DNA of 64,000 nt from Variovorax sp. TBS-050B (GTDB taxonomy: Bacteria > Pseudomonadota > Gammaproteobacteria > Burkholderiales > Burkholderiaceae_C): positions 1 to 64,000 of the forward strand of contig NZ_JARXYR010000002.1 in NCBI RefSeq assembly GCF_029893635.1, in the 5' to 3' direction. The position numbers and the translations under genes were made by a program. The notes beneath the pieces were generated by a model. That model worked only from the letters and a program-made list of their open reading frames with translations, was not told where the DNA came from and ran no database searches. Positions 25,066 through 38,154 of this stretch are shown in pieces; position 1 is the first letter of the stretch, and every line of letters begins with the position of its first letter.

Positions 25066-25570
25066 TCCTCGCTGCTAACTATATAGCTGGACGCCGCAGA
25101 AAAAAGCGAACTGGCGATGGATTACGTGAAAAAATACACGACTCTCGACCGAAAATTGAGCCCCGTTGTAATTTTTTTGGAGGGCTAGATCAACGACCAC
25201 GTCATGTCATTTTGCAACTATCAATTGCGACGAAACCGTACCAGATTCCTAACAAAGCAAGGCGGTTGCGCTCCGTGTGCGCACCGACGGGCGTGATCGG
25301 GCCGTGCGGGCAAAGGAACTTCCAGGGAGTCTGCAAAGATGTGGGCTATGCCGCGTCCACATGCGCTCAAGAGCGCTGGATCAGCCCGAGCACTTCGTGC
25401 AGATCAGCCTGCGTGGGTGAGCCGTTGCTTGGCCTGTGACTGCTCCGCCGAGCGCGAAGCCGCTCTGCAGACCCTCAGCCACCTACAACCCGCATTGCCA
25501 TCCCCGCCTTGAACCACCAGCCGCTCATCAGGCGCATCCCAGCCGTCAACAACTTCCTGAGACTCAATAG
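25066..25570. other. Gene-poor junction right of the AT-rich operon, possible transposase remnant
   Basis: Composition returns to high GC by about 25260. A plus-strand frame ending at the TAG 25572-25574 finishes Arg-Arg-Ile-Pro-Ala-Val-Asn-Asn-Phe-Leu-Arg-Leu-Asn-Ser, which recalls the last residues of IS481-type transposases. Upstream of that I see no intact transposase and no clear terminal repeats. The stretch looks like scar tissue at the right edge of the transferred segment. Confidence 0.35.
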
Positions 25571-25852
25571 CTAGGGGGGCAGCGCCCACAGCACGGGCGT
25601 GCCCACCTTGGCCATGAAGGTCAGGCGCGTGTCGCGGAAGGCGAAGACTAGGTTGAATGTACTTAAGGCCTGGAGAACGTTGACCTCGGCGATGTCCTCG
25701 CAGGGCCGCTCGCGCGCGCGGTACGCGGTACGCAAGGTGCCGCTCGCCGAGGCGGAACACCGGATTCATGCTGTTGGTCGCGAGCGCGAGCCGCGCCAGC
25801 CCGTGAAGGTCGCCACGACGGGCACGTTGTCCTTCCAGTTCGCATCCGGCAT
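25571..25852 (-). pseudogene. Decayed gene of unknown family next to the XRE-cupin regulator
   Basis: A good ribosome site (AGGAGG) and ATG (25852) begin a sensible protein start, Met-Pro-Asp-Ala-Asn-Trp-Lys-Asp-Asn-Val-Pro-Val-Val-Ala-Thr-Phe-Thr-Gly. The frame is then lost, and the credible continuation appears in two other frames: Asn-Pro-Val-Phe-Arg-Leu-Gly, then a tail from about 25741 with Cys-Glu-Asp-Ile-Ala-Glu-Val-Asn-Val and Thr-Phe-Met-Ala-Lys-Val-Gly-Thr-Pro-Val-Leu-Trp-Ala, ending at a TAG (25571-25573). At least two frame breaks and probably internal loss are needed. I do not recognise the family. It starts 26 bases after the regulator stop and was probably in its operon. Confidence 0.55.
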
Positions 25853-25878
25853 CGGAAATCCTCCTGCAGCGATCGGTC

Positions 25879-27923
<2,045 letters not shown>

Positions 27924-27953
27924 CCGAACACCTCACAACCCAAGGGCCCTCCC

Positions 27954-29399
27954 ATGCGTGTCTTCAGCGCCTCGCTCGCCACCGAAACCAACACCTTCGC
28001 GCCGATGCCCACCGGCCTCGCCTCCTTCAAGGACCGCGGCTACTTCGCCGCCGGCCAGCACCCGGATGCGATGACGCTGTTCTCGGGCCCGCTGTGGGCG
28101 GCGCGCATGCGCGGCAAGGCGCGCGGCTGGACGCTGTTCGAAGGCATGGTGGCCGGCGCGCAGCCCAGCGGCACGACCACGCGCCACGCCTACGAAACGC
28201 TGCGCGACGAGCTGCTGGCCGACCTGCGCGCGGTGCTGCCGGTGGACATGGTGCTGCTCGGCCTGCACGGCGCGATGGTGGCCGACGGCTACGACGACTG
28301 CGAGGGCGACCTGCTGGCGCGCGTGCGGCAGATCGTCGGGCCCGGCGTGGTCGTCGGCGCCGAGCTGGATCCGCACAACCACCTCACGCCCCAGATGGTC
28401 GCCAACGCCGACCTGATGATCTCGTTCAAGGAGTATCCGCACACCGACGTGCTGGAGCGCGGGCTCGAACTGGTGGACCTCTGCGCGGCGATGGTCGAAG
28501 GCAAGGTGAAGCCGGTGGCGGCCGTGGTCGACTGCGACATGATCGTCACGGTGCACACCTCGCGCGAGCCGGCGCGCGGCTTCGTCGAACGCATGCAGGC
28601 GCTCGAAGGCCGCGACGGCGTGCTCTCGATCTCGCTCACGCACGGCTTCTCCTGGGGCGACGTGTCCGAGATGGGCACCAAGGTGCTGGTCTACACCGAC
28701 GGCGACCAAGCCAAGGCCGACGCGCTCGCCCGCCAGCTGGCGGATGAAGTGATCGCGATGCGCGACGGCCTGACGGTGAACTACCCCGGGATCGACGCCT
28801 CGCTCGACGAGGCGCTGGCCTTCGACGGCGGTCCGGTCGTCATTTCGGACGGTGCCGACAACCCCGGCGGCGGCGCCGCGAGCGACGCCACCTTCATCCT
28901 GCGCCGCATGATCGAACGCGGCATCACCAACGCAGCGCTCGGCCCGATGTGGGACCCGATCGCGGTGCGCATCGCCTTCGATGCGGGCGTCGGCGCCAGG
29001 CTGGCGATGCGCATCGGCGGCAAGATCAGTCCGCTCTCGGGCGACCCGCTCGACCTCGAATGCACGGTGAAGGCGCTGAAGCACGACCTGGTGATGACCG
29101 GCCTGGCCGGCACGCCCACGCTGATGGGCGACAGCGCGCTGGTGGAAGCCAGCGGCATCGAGATCGTGCTGATCACGCTGCGCAACCAGGCGATGGGCAC
29201 CGACCTCTTCACGCAGCTGGGCTGCGACCTGGCCGCCAAGAAGATCGTCGTCGTGAAGTCGTCGCAGCACTTCTACGCCTCGTACTCGAAGGTCGCGAAG
29301 CACGTGATCTACGCCGGCGCGCCCGGCGCCGTGACGCTCGACCTCAACACCCTGCCCTACAAAAAGGCGCGGCTGCCCAAGTGGCCGATCGCTGCCTGA
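27954..29399 (+). CDS. M81 family metallopeptidase (MlrC type)
   Basis: A 481-residue protein of the MlrC (microcystinase C) family. The Asp-Pro-His-Asn-His segment near residue 140, the His-Thr-Asp segment near 163 and the Asp-Asn-Pro-Gly-Gly-Gly segment near 302 are family landmarks and probable zinc ligands. MlrC of sphingomonads hydrolyses linearised microcystin, but most homologues, like this one next to peptide transporters, act on unknown small peptides or amides. It follows the FAD oxidase by 30 bases and precedes the binding-protein gene, so it likely acts on imported material in the cytoplasm. Confidence 0.88.
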   Translation: MRVFSASLATETNTFAPMPTGLASFKDRGYFAAGQHPDAMTLFSGPLWAARMRGKARGWTLFEGMVAGAQPSGTTTRHAYETLRDELLADLRAVLPVDMVLLGLHGAMVADGYDDCEGDLLARVRQIVGPGVVVGAELDPHNHLTPQMVANADLMISFKEYPHTDVLERGLELVDLCAAMVEGKVKPVAAVVDCDMIVTVHTSREPARGFVERMQALEGRDGVLSISLTHGFSWGDVSEMGTKVLVYTDGDQAKADALARQLADEVIAMRDGLTVNYPGIDASLDEALAFDGGPVVISDGADNPGGGAASDATFILRRMIERGITNAALGPMWDPIAVRIAFDAGVGARLAMRIGGKISPLSGDPLDLECTVKALKHDLVMTGLAGTPTLMGDSALVEASGIEIVLITLRNQAMGTDLFTQLGCDLAAKKIVVVKSSQHFYASYSKVAKHVIYAGAPGAVTLDLNTLPYKKARLPKWPIAA

Positions 29400-29495
29400 C
29401 CTTCCAGCGGCAACACCAGCGGCCCGGCAGAACCCGGTCCCGCGGTGTTTCGCGCCGAATTGCCATCTGTTCCTGCCGTTGAAGGAGTACCGACG

Positions 29496-31076
29496 ATGAA
29501 ACGACGAACGCTTGCCGCCCTCGCCGCCCTGGCGCTTTCCGCCGCCTGCCTGCCGGCGCTCGCCCAGGCGCCGGCGCCCAAGACGCTCAAGGTGGTGGCG
29601 CATGCCGACCTGAAGATCCTCGACCCGACCTTCACCACCGCCTACATCTCGCGCAACTTCGGCTACATGGTCTACGACACCCTGTTCGCGCAGGATGCGA
29701 GCGGCAAGCCGCAGCCGCAGATGGTCGAGAAATACACCGCCTCGAAGGACGGCCGGCAGTGGAGCTTCACGCTGCGCCCCGGCCTCAAGTTCTCCGACGG
29801 CAGCGCGGTCACCGCGGCCGATGCGGTCGCCTCGCTGCAGCGCTGGGCCGCACGCGACAGCCTCGGCCGCGCCATGACCGCGGCCGGCGCCGAGTGGAAG
29901 GCCACCGACGCGCGCAGCTTCACGCTCACGCTCGCCGAGCCCTTCGGCATGGTGCTCGACGCACTGGCCAAGCCCTCGGGCTTTCCGCCGGTGATCCTGC
30001 CCGAGCGGCTCGCGAAGATGCCGGCCACCGCGCCGCTGCCCGAGGTGCTGGGCTCCGGGCCCTTCGTCTTCAAGCGCGACGAATGGGTGCCGGGCAACAA
30101 GGCGGTGTTCGTGCGCAATCCGCACTACGTGGCGCGCAGCGAGCCGACCAACGGCCTCGCCGGCAGCAAGAAGAGCAGGTTCGATCGCGTCGAATGGCTC
30201 TACCTGCCCGATTCCAACAGCGCCATCGCGGCGCTCAAGCGCGGCGAGGTCGACCTGGTCGAGCAGCTGCAGCCCGACTACATCGCGCCGCTGCGCGCCG
30301 ACAGCAGCGTGAAGATCGGCTCGGGCGGCGCCTACCAGGGCTTCCTCGTGATGAACCAGCTGCATCCGCCCTTCAACAACCCGAAGGTGCGCCAGGCCCT
30401 GCTGCAGGCGGTGAACCAGGAACGCTTCGTCGCGGCCATGGGCTATCCGCTCGACATGCGCATGGCCTACTGCCCCACCTTCTTCATCTGCGGGAGCCCC
30501 AACGAGACCTCGGCCGGCGCCGAGCCCTACCGCAAGGCCGACGTGGCCAAGGCCAAGAAGATGCTCGCCGACGCCGGCTACAAGGGCGAGAAGGTGGTGC
30601 TGCTGGTGCCGAGCGACGTACCCTACCTGAACGCCGAGGCGCTGATGGCCGCGCAGACGATGAAGAGCATCGGGCTTAACGTGGATGCGCAGACGCTCGA
30701 CTGGGCTTCCATCGGCGCGCGCCGCGCCAAGCGCGAGGTGCCCGAGGCCGGCGGCTGGAACATGTACGTGACGGTGGCGGGCGAGTTCGACGTGAACTCT
30801 CCGATCAGCAACGCCTACCTGGGCGCCGCCTGCGGCAACACGCTGCCCGGCTGGCCCTGCGACAAGACGCTCGACGAGCTGCGCACCGCCTGGCTGAAGG
30901 AAACGGTGCCCGCCAAGCGCCGCGAACTGCTCGACGCCTTCCAGGCCCGCGCCTACGAAGCGGTGCCCTACATCAACGCGGGCCAGTATTCGGCCGCCTT
31001 CGCCGCGCGCGCCGACCTCAAGGGCCTGGACAAGCTCTGGGCCGGCATGCCGGTGGTCTGGGCGCTCGACCGCTGA
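29496..31076 (+). CDS. Dipeptide/oligopeptide-type ABC substrate-binding protein (SBP family 5)
   Basis: A 526-residue secreted protein with a signal peptide to about residue 24 (Leu-Ala-Gln-Ala). The SBP_bac_5 fold is shown by Asp-Leu-Lys-Ile-Leu-Asp-Pro-Thr, the Gly-Ser-Gly-Pro-Phe-Val-Phe hinge and Gln-Ala-Val-Asn-Gln-Glu-Arg. Such proteins bind di- and oligopeptides, but also opines or glutathione. A GAAGGAG site lies nine bases before ATG 29496. First gene of a complete Dpp/Opp-type transporter. Confidence 0.92.
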   Translation: MKRRTLAALAALALSAACLPALAQAPAPKTLKVVAHADLKILDPTFTTAYISRNFGYMVYDTLFAQDASGKPQPQMVEKYTASKDGRQWSFTLRPGLKFSDGSAVTAADAVASLQRWAARDSLGRAMTAAGAEWKATDARSFTLTLAEPFGMVLDALAKPSGFPPVILPERLAKMPATAPLPEVLGSGPFVFKRDEWVPGNKAVFVRNPHYVARSEPTNGLAGSKKSRFDRVEWLYLPDSNSAIAALKRGEVDLVEQLQPDYIAPLRADSSVKIGSGGAYQGFLVMNQLHPPFNNPKVRQALLQAVNQERFVAAMGYPLDMRMAYCPTFFICGSPNETSAGAEPYRKADVAKAKKMLADAGYKGEKVVLLVPSDVPYLNAEALMAAQTMKSIGLNVDAQTLDWASIGARRAKREVPEAGGWNMYVTVAGEFDVNSPISNAYLGAACGNTLPGWPCDKTLDELRTAWLKETVPAKRRELLDAFQARAYEAVPYINAGQYSAAFAARADLKGLDKLWAGMPVVWALDR

Positions 31077-31100
31077 CCGGCGCCGCACAGGGACTCCGCC

Positions 31101-32036
31101 GTGGGCTACATCGTCCGACGCTTTCTCTCGACGCTCCCCGTGATGGCGGTGGTGGCGGTGGTGGTGTTCCTGCTGATCCACCTCTCGCCGGGCGATCCGG
31201 CCGCGCTCATCGCCGGCGACCTCGCGAGCGTGGAGGACATCGAGAAGCTGCGCGCCGCGCTCGGGCTGAACCTGCCGCTGTGGCAGCAGTTCGCGCTGTG
31301 GATCGGCAAGCTCTTCACCGGCGACCTGGGCACCTCGATCTTCACGCAGGTGCCGGTCGCGCAGCTGCTGGCGCAGCGGCTGGAGCCGACGGTGTCGATC
31401 GCCGCGCTGACCATGCTGATCACGCTCGTCGTGGCGGTGCCGCTGGGCACGCTCGCGGCCTACCGCGCGGGCAGCTGGGTCGACCGGCTGGTGATGGTGT
31501 TCGCGGTGCTCGCGTTCTCGGTGCCGGTGTTCCTCGTCGGCTACCTGCTGATCTACGCCTTCGCGATCCAGCTGCCCTGGTTCCCGGTGCAGGGCTATGC
31601 GCGCTTTTCCGACGGGCCGGGCGAGTGGCTGCGCTCGCTGGTGCTGCCCTGCGTGAACCTCGCGCTGGTGTACATCGCGCTCGTCACGCGCATGACGCGC
31701 GCCACGGTGCTCGAGGTGCTGCACGAGGACTACATCCGCACCGCGCGCGCCAAGGGCCTGGGCGTGCTGCCGGTGCTCGGGCATGCGCTGCGCAATGCGG
31801 CCATTCCGATCGCGACCACGGTCGGCGTGGGCATCGCGCTGCTGATCGGCGGCGTGGTGGTCACCGAGACGGTGTTCGCGATCCCGGGCGTGGGCCGGCT
31901 CGTGATCGATTCGGTGCAGCGCCACGACTATCCGGTGATCCAGAGCGTGCTGCTGCTGTCGGCGGGCGTGTACGTGCTGATCAACCTGCTGATCGACCTG
32001 AGCTACCGCCTCTTCGACCCCCGAATCCAGTACTAG
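31101..32036 (+). CDS. ABC permease, DppB type
   Basis: A 311-residue inner-membrane permease with six predicted helices. It has the DppB/OppB N-terminal signature (Leu-Ser-Pro-Gly-Asp-Pro-Ala) and the EAA loop with Arg-Ala-Lys-Gly-Leu-Gly, where the ATPase docks. The GTG at 31101 follows a GGGACTCCGCC leader. It is 24 bases behind the binding-protein gene and three bases ahead of the partner permease. Confidence 0.93.
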   Translation: MGYIVRRFLSTLPVMAVVAVVVFLLIHLSPGDPAALIAGDLASVEDIEKLRAALGLNLPLWQQFALWIGKLFTGDLGTSIFTQVPVAQLLAQRLEPTVSIAALTMLITLVVAVPLGTLAAYRAGSWVDRLVMVFAVLAFSVPVFLVGYLLIYAFAIQLPWFPVQGYARFSDGPGEWLRSLVLPCVNLALVYIALVTRMTRATVLEVLHEDYIRTARAKGLGVLPVLGHALRNAAIPIATTVGVGIALLIGGVVVTETVFAIPGVGRLVIDSVQRHDYPVIQSVLLLSAGVYVLINLLIDLSYRLFDPRIQY

Positions 32037-32039
32037 GCC

Positions 32040-32942
32040 ATGTCCACCGTGCTCCCGATGAGTGACCTCTCCACGCCGGCCGCACCGGCCGCCGACGAAG
32101 CGCCCTTCGTGCCGCCGCGCTGGCGCTGGGCGCGCAAGCATCCGACGCTGATCGTCGGCGCGCTGCTGCTGATCGCGGTGGCGGCGCTTTCGATCGCCGC
32201 GCCGTGGCTCGCCACGCACGATCCGCAGGACATCGATCCGCTCGCGCGCATGCAGCCGCCTTCGGCCGAGCACTGGTTCGGCACCGATGCGCTGGGGCGC
32301 GACGTGTTCAGCCGCGCGGTGTGGGGCGGGCAGGTGTCGATGATCGTGGGCGCCGCGGTCGCGGCGCTGGCCACGGGGCTGGGCGTGCTGATCGGGCTGT
32401 TCGCGGGCTTCGTGCGCTGGGCCGATGGTCCGGTGATGCGGGTGATGGACGGCCTGATGGCGATCCCCGGCATCCTGCTCGCGATCGCGCTCATGGCCGT
32501 TACGCGCGCGAGCCTCACGACGGTGATCGTGGCCATCACGGTGCCCGAGATCCCGCGCGTGGTGCGGCTGGTGCGCTCGCTCGCGCTCACCCTGCGCGAA
32601 CAGCTCTACGTCGAGGCCGCGCATGCCGTCGGCACGCGGCTGCCGACGATCCTGCTGCGCCACGTGCTGCCCAACATGGTGGCACCGCTGATCGTGCAGT
32701 CGACCTTCGTCGCGGCCGCCGCGGTGCTGACCGAGGCCGCGCTCTCCTTCCTCGGCGTCGGCGTGCCGGCGCAGACGCCGAGCTGGGGCAACATGATGGC
32801 CGAGGGCCGCAACTTCGTCGCGGTGGCGTTCCACATCATCCTGTACCCGGGCCTGCTGCTGGCGGCCACGGTGCTGGCGATCAACCTGCTCGGCGACGGC
32901 CTGCGCGATGCGCTCGATCCGCGCCTGGCGCGGCAACTGTGA
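32040..32942 (+). CDS. ABC permease, DppC type
   Basis: A 300-residue permease. Residues about 30-60 are the first helix of the OppC N-terminal domain, followed by the DppC landmarks [12 protein letters not shown] and an EAA loop (Glu-Ala-Ala-His-Ala-Val-Gly). It forms a heterodimer with the DppB-type protein. The start at 32040 is three bases after the previous stop; an internal Met at residue 7 is an alternative. Confidence 0.93.
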   Translation: MSTVLPMSDLSTPAAPAADEAPFVPPRWRWARKHPTLIVGALLLIAVAALSIAAPWLATHDPQDIDPLARMQPPSAEHWFGTDALGRDVFSRAVWGGQVSMIVGAAVAALATGLGVLIGLFAGFVRWADGPVMRVMDGLMAIPGILLAIALMAVTRASLTTVIVAITVPEIPRVVRLVRSLALTLREQLYVEAAHAVGTRLPTILLRHVLPNMVAPLIVQSTFVAAAAVLTEAALSFLGVGVPAQTPSWGNMMAEGRNFVAVAFHIILYPGLLLAATVLAINLLGDGLRDALDPRLARQL

Positions 32943-32952
32943 GGTGCGCACG

Positions 32953-33977
<1,025 letters not shown>

Positions 33978-33981
<4 letters not shown>

Positions 33982-34967
33982 CGACGACCGCCGCAGCCCC
34001 GCTGCTCCAGGTGCGCAACCTGCGCAAGCACTACGTCTCGCCCAAGCGCTGGCTGCGCCCGGCCAGGCCGGCGATCCAGGCGGTCGACGACGTGTCGTTC
34101 TCGGTCGCGCGCGGCGAAACGCTCTCGCTGGTCGGCGAGTCGGGCTGCGGCAAGACGACGACCGCGAAGTCCGTGATGCGGCTGGTCGAGCCGACCTCGG
34201 GCTCGGTGGCGCTCGAAGGCGAAGAGCTGCTGACGCTCCCCGCCGGCGAGATGCGCCTGCGCCGGCGGCAGCTGCAGATCATCTTCCAGGATCCCTACGC
34301 CTCGCTGAATCCGCGCCTGACGGCCGGCGACATCGTGGCCGAGCCGCTGCGCAACTTCGGCACGGACACCGCCGCCGAGCGGCGCGAGCGCGTGCAGTGG
34401 CTCTTCTCGCGCGTCGGCCTGCGGCCCGAAGCGGCAAGCAAGTTTCCGCACGAGTTCTCGGGCGGCCAGCGGCAGCGGCTGGGCATCGCGCGCGCGCTGG
34501 CGCTGAACCCGAAGCTCATCGTCTGCGACGAGCCGGTCTCGGCGCTGGACGTGTCGGTGCAGGCGCAGGTGGTGAACCTGCTGATGGACCTGCAGGCGGA
34601 ATTCGGCATCGCCTACCTGTTCGTCGCGCACGACCTGGCCGTGGTGCGGCACATCAGCCACCGCGTGGCCGTGATGTACCTCGGCCACATCGTGGAGATC
34701 GCCGACCGCGACACGCTCTTCTCCGCGCCGCTGCATCCCTACACCGAGATCCTGCTGTCGGCCGTGCCGGTGCCCAACCCGCGCACCCCGGCGCGCCGCC
34801 TGCTGCTGCAGGGCGACCCGCCAAGCCCCGCGAATCCGCCGTCGGGCTGCCGCTTCCACACCCGCTGCCCGATGGCGCAGCCCGTCTGCAAGGTGCAGGC
34901 GCCCGTGTTGAGCGAACGTCCCTCGTCGTCGCAAGGCGGCCACTGGGTGGCCTGCCACTTTCGCTGA
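33978..34967 (+). CDS. ABC transporter ATPase, DppF type
   Basis: A 329-residue ATPase with Walker A Gly-Glu-Ser-Gly-Cys-Gly-Lys-Thr-Thr, signature Phe-Ser-Gly-Gly-Gln-Arg-Gln-Arg and Walker B Leu-Ile-Val-Cys-Asp-Glu-Pro, plus the C-terminal Cys motif (Gly-Cys-Arg-Phe-His-Thr-Arg-Cys-Pro). It pairs with the DppD-type subunit to power import of peptides or related compounds. It is the last transporter gene before a 312-base repeat-filled gap. Confidence 0.94.
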
Positions 34968-34993
34968 TGGCGCCGGGTTCTTGTTCGGGGCGA

Positions 34994-35089
34994 CGCTCAG
35001 GGCGACGGGGTGCCTTGCTCCGCGAATGTCCCCCGGGCTTCGCCCTCCTCCTTTATTTCGCTGCGCAAGGCACCCCATCACCCTGAGCG
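34994..35089. repeat. Intergenic palindromic repeat, copy 1
   Basis: A 46-base core (35019-35064) is bracketed by 25-base inverted arms (34994-35018 and 35065-35089) that match at 23 positions. The core contains CTCCTCCTTTATTTCGCTGC and is repeated, inverted and with only three changes, in the second copy. The arms are unrelated between the two copies. A transcript through it would fold into a very long hairpin. Confidence 0.8.
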
Positions 35090-35131
35090 CGTTCAGTGCC
35101 GTCGCAGACCGCGAGCACCCACAGCGTGCCC

Positions 35132-35229
35132 CGTGCACAGGCCACCGGGTGCTTCCCGCAGCGAAATAAAGGAGGAGGCCGCAGGCCGGGGGACATTCGC
35201 GGAGGGAAGTACCCGGTGGCCTGTGCACG
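35132..35229. repeat. Intergenic palindromic repeat, copy 2 (inverted)
   Basis: The same 46-base core in the opposite orientation (35158-35203) sits between its own 26-base inverted arms (35132-35157 and 35204-35229), which match at 25 positions. The three core differences from copy 1 fall in an internal small hairpin and partly compensate each other. Together the copies fill nearly all of the 312-base gap between the DppF-type ATPase and D-aminoacylase genes. No promoter stands out, but the aminoacylase must have one near 35230-35279. Confidence 0.8.
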
Positions 35230-35279
35230 CGCCCTGAACAGACGCAAATCATCTCGAATGTAGAAAAGAAAGGACCGAC

Positions 35280-36731
35280 ATGAAGACCCCCCGTTACGAC
35301 CTGCTGATCCGCGGCGGCACCGTGATCGACGGCACCAAGGCGCCGCGCTTCGAGGCCGACGTCGGCATCGTCGACGGCCGCATCGCCGCCATCGGCCAGC
35401 TCGCGGACCATGCGGCCGAGCGGACGCTCGATGCCACCGGCCGCATCGTCGCGCCGGGCTTCATCGACTCGCACACGCACGACGACCAGGCCGTGCTCTC
35501 GCAGGCACGCATGCCCTTCAAGGTGTCGCAGGGCGTGACCACCGTCGTGGCCGGCAACTGCGGCATCAGCGCCGCGCCGCTGCGCGCCGACATGGACCTG
35601 CCGATGCCGCTGAGCCTGCTCGACACCCCGGCCGAAGACCGCTTCTCCACCTTCGCGGCGTACCTCGACGCGCTGCGCGCCGCGCCCTCCTCGGTCAACG
35701 TCGCCGCCATGGTCGGCCATTCAACGCTGCGTGCCGTCGTCATGCCCGACCTCGACCGCCCCGCGGACGCAGAAGAGATCGCCGCCATGCGGGCGCTGGT
35801 CGAAGAGGCGATGCAGGCCGGCGCCATCGGCCTCTCGACCGGCACCTTCTACCCGCCGGCCACCAAGGCGACCCCCGAGGAGATCATCGAGGTCGCGCGC
35901 CCGCTCAGCGCGCGCAAGGCGCTCTACGTCACGCACATGCGCGACGAGGGCGACCGCGTCATGGAGTCGCTCGAAGAGACCTTCCACGTCGGCCGCGCCC
36001 TCGACATCCCGGTGATCGTGTCGCACCACAAGGTGCAGAACGCGCGCAACTTCGGGCGCACGAAAGTCACGCTGCCGTTCATCCGCGAGGCGATGCGCCA
36101 CCAGTGCATCGGGCTCGACTGCTATCCCTACACCGCCGGTTCCACCATGATCCGCACCGACCGCGGCATGCTCGACGGCCGCGTGCTCATCGCCTCGAGC
36201 GTGCCGCACCCCGAATGCGCGGGCCGCGACCTGAAGGACATCGCGGCCGAATGGGGCGTGCCGGCCGAAGAGGCCGCGAGGCGCCTGCTGCCCGGCAGCG
36301 CGATCTACTTCATGATGGACGAGGACGACGTGCAGCGCGTGCTCGGGTTCGAGGACACGATGATCGGCTCCGACGGAATTCCGCTCGGCGACAAGCCGCA
36401 TCCGCGCCTGTGGGGCACCTTCCCGCGCGTGCTCGGCCACTACAGCCGCGACGTCGGCCTGTTCCCGCTGGAGACCGCGGTCTGGAAGATGACCGGGCTC
36501 ACCGCGCGCAACTTCGGGCTGCACGAGCGCGGCACGCTGACGCCGGGGCACCATGCCGACGTGGTGATCTTCGATGCGGCCACGGTGCGCGACACCGCGA
36601 GCTACGAAACGCCGGCGCAGCCGGCCGAAGGCATCGACGCGGTGATCGTGAACGGCGCCCTCACCTGGCACCGCGGTGCGCACACCGGGGCGCAGAACGG
36701 GCAGGTGATCGTGCGGCGGGACGCGGCCTGA
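35280..36731 (+). CDS. N-acyl-D-amino-acid deacylase (D-aminoacylase)
   Basis: A 483-residue amidohydrolase. Metal-binding landmarks are Asp-Ser-His-Thr-His near residue 63, Gly-Asn-Cys-Gly near 95 (the Cys ligand of D-aminoacylases), a bridging Glu region, the His-His-Lys segment near 250 and Ser-Asp-Gly near 365. These enzymes free D-amino acids from N-acyl forms. An AAAGGA site precedes ATG 35280. Its place after a peptide transporter and not far from FAD oxidase, racemase and DadA-like genes suggests a role in scavenging D-amino acid derivatives. Confidence 0.92.
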   Translation: MKTPRYDLLIRGGTVIDGTKAPRFEADVGIVDGRIAAIGQLADHAAERTLDATGRIVAPGFIDSHTHDDQAVLSQARMPFKVSQGVTTVVAGNCGISAAPLRADMDLPMPLSLLDTPAEDRFSTFAAYLDALRAAPSSVNVAAMVGHSTLRAVVMPDLDRPADAEEIAAMRALVEEAMQAGAIGLSTGTFYPPATKATPEEIIEVARPLSARKALYVTHMRDEGDRVMESLEETFHVGRALDIPVIVSHHKVQNARNFGRTKVTLPFIREAMRHQCIGLDCYPYTAGSTMIRTDRGMLDGRVLIASSVPHPECAGRDLKDIAAEWGVPAEEAARRLLPGSAIYFMMDEDDVQRVLGFEDTMIGSDGIPLGDKPHPRLWGTFPRVLGHYSRDVGLFPLETAVWKMTGLTARNFGLHERGTLTPGHHADVVIFDAATVRDTASYETPAQPAEGIDAVIVNGALTWHRGAHTGAQNGQVIVRRDAA

Positions 36732-36941
36732 TCAATCCGGCGCGTTCATCACGCGCGCGAACTCCTCGTCCGCGGGCACGTTGTCGGCGTCGAGTTCGCT
36801 GGCATCGGTGAGGTCGATGCCGGTCTCCGAGAGGTCGTCGCCGACTTCCGAATCGGCTTCGTCGAAATCGTCGGCGGGCGAGTCGTCCTCATCTTCGTTC
36901 GATGGCGGGGCGGAACGCTTCTTGGCGTCGACGTGCTTCAT
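36732..36941 (-). CDS. Small acidic protein of unknown function
   Basis: A 69-residue protein, extremely rich in Asp and Glu, with a short basic start (Lys-His-Val-Asp-Ala-Lys-Lys-Arg-Ser). No membrane segment, no known domain. A GGAG-like site (GAGGAGCCG) lies ahead of the ATG. It is convergent with, and directly abuts, the D-aminoacylase gene. Probably disordered; function unknown. Coding is supported by the ribosome site and steady third-position GC, but the frame could be fortuitous. Confidence 0.55.
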   Translation of the reverse strand: MKHVDAKKRSAPPSNEDEDDSPADDFDEADSEVGDDLSETGIDLTDASELDADNVPADEEFARVMNAPD

Positions 36942-37061
36942 GATCGGCTCCTCGGCGATGGAATGGCGAAACGGGCGAGAGCCCCCATGTTGCGCCTCTT
37001 TGGGCCGTTGTGCCCAAATCCCCGCGCCGCGGTCGGTTTCGGAACGTATCCGGCGGAACGC

Positions 37062-38045
37062 TCAGTCCTTGTGCGCGGGCGCGCCGGCGCCGCCTTCGCG
37101 CTCGTGCGCATGGCCTTCGTGCGATGAATGGTCGTGGCCTTCGTGGCCATGCGCCGCCTCCACCTGGCCGGCATGGCCGTGCCCCGCGTGGTCGTCGCCG
37201 TGCGCATGCCCGTGCTCGCCATGGGCGAGGCGGCTCACCAGCGCGACCAGCAGGATGCCGACCGCGAGCCACGCGATCTGCGCCACCGTCTGGCGTGCGG
37301 CGAGGCGCTTCTGCAACTGCGGAATCAGGTCGGCCAGCGCCACGTAGACGAAGCTGCTGCTCGCGAGCACCAGGAAGTACGGCAGCCATCCGTGCAGCTG
37401 GTCGACCAGCCACCAGCCCGCAATGCCGCCGAGCATCGTCACCGTGCCCGCGAGCGACACCTTCACGAGCGCCGCGCGCTGGTTGGCCGAGCTCTGGCGC
37501 AGCACGACGAGGTCGCCGATGTGGTGCGGCACCTCGTGCGCGAGCACCGCCACCGCCGCCACGAGGCCGAGGCGCATGTCGGCGATGAAGGCCGACGCGA
37601 TCAGGATGCCGTCGCCGAAGCAGTGCACGCTGTCGCCGGTCAGCACCGCCCAGCCGCCACGGCCGCCCGCGCGCGGCGCATGCGCGTGCGCATGGCCGTG
37701 ATGGTCATGGTGGGCATGCCCGTCGTGATCGTGATCGCCGTGGCCTGCATGGTGGTGCTCATGCCCGTGGTGCCACAGCTCGGCCTTGTCGAGCAGGAAG
37801 AAGAACACCAGCCCGAACAGCAGCACGCCGAAGAGCAGCGCGGGCTCGATGCGGCTTTCGAAGGCCTCGGGCAGCAGGTGCATGAAGGCGGTCGCGAGCA
37901 GCGCGCCGGCGGCCAGGCTCAGCAGGTGCTGCGAATTCAAGCCGCCCGAGCCGCTGCGCACGCCCACGCGCAGCAGCAGTGCGGCCAGCCACACGCTTCC
38001 GATGCCGGCCACCAGCGTGGCCAGGATGATCACTATCAAATTCAT
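37062..38045 (-). CDS. ZIP-family metal transporter with His-rich loops
   Basis: A 327-residue ZIP protein with about eight membrane helices. The conserved metal site is seen in helix IV (His-Cys-Phe-Gly-Asp-Gly) and helix V (Ala-His-Glu-Val-Pro-His-His-Ile-Gly-Asp). The cytoplasmic loop between helices III and IV (about residues 92-126) is almost all His, Asp and Gly, and the C-terminal tail is another His-rich run. Such loops bind or sense zinc. Unusually for a ZIP protein both the loop and the tail are strongly His-rich. Zinc is the likely substrate, iron or manganese possible. Confidence 0.9.
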   Translation of the reverse strand: MNLIVIILATLVAGIGSVWLAALLLRVGVRSGSGGLNSQHLLSLAAGALLATAFMHLLPEAFESRIEPALLFGVLLFGLVFFFLLDKAELWHHGHEHHHAGHGDHDHDGHAHHDHHGHAHAHAPRAGGRGGWAVLTGDSVHCFGDGILIASAFIADMRLGLVAAVAVLAHEVPHHIGDLVVLRQSSANQRAALVKVSLAGTVTMLGGIAGWWLVDQLHGWLPYFLVLASSSFVYVALADLIPQLQKRLAARQTVAQIAWLAVGILLVALVSRLAHGEHGHAHGDDHAGHGHAGQVEAAHGHEGHDHSSHEGHAHEREGGAGAPAHKD

Positions 38046-38101
38046 AGCTGCTCGCGCAATGTCGATGGGCGCAGGCGCCCGGTGTCGTTCATGAAAACAG
38101 A

Positions 38102-38124
38102 AAGGCCGTCACGCGGACGGCCTT
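38102..38124. terminator. Intrinsic terminator between ZIP and dienelactone hydrolase genes
   Basis: Stem AAGGCCGTC / GACGGCCTT with a five-base loop; on the minus strand it is followed by TCTGTTTTC. It would end the dienelactone hydrolase transcript before the ZIP gene. Confidence 0.75.
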
Positions 38125-38154
38125 CGGCGGTGGTGTGGCTACCCGGGTCGTCGG

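Noticed and set aside
25050..25439. A 129-codon plus-strand frame right of the RiPP-like operon
   Set aside because: No domain, no ribosome site, mixed composition and it covers the operon's own promoter and Fur-like site.
21593..25570. Prophage or integrative element
   Set aside because: No integrase, phage structural gene, att-like repeat or tRNA is present at the edges.
36999..37018. TTTGGGC / GCCCAAA hairpin as a terminator of the ZIP gene
   Set aside because: The stem is perfect but there is no T run on the minus strand, so only a weak structural feature can be claimed.
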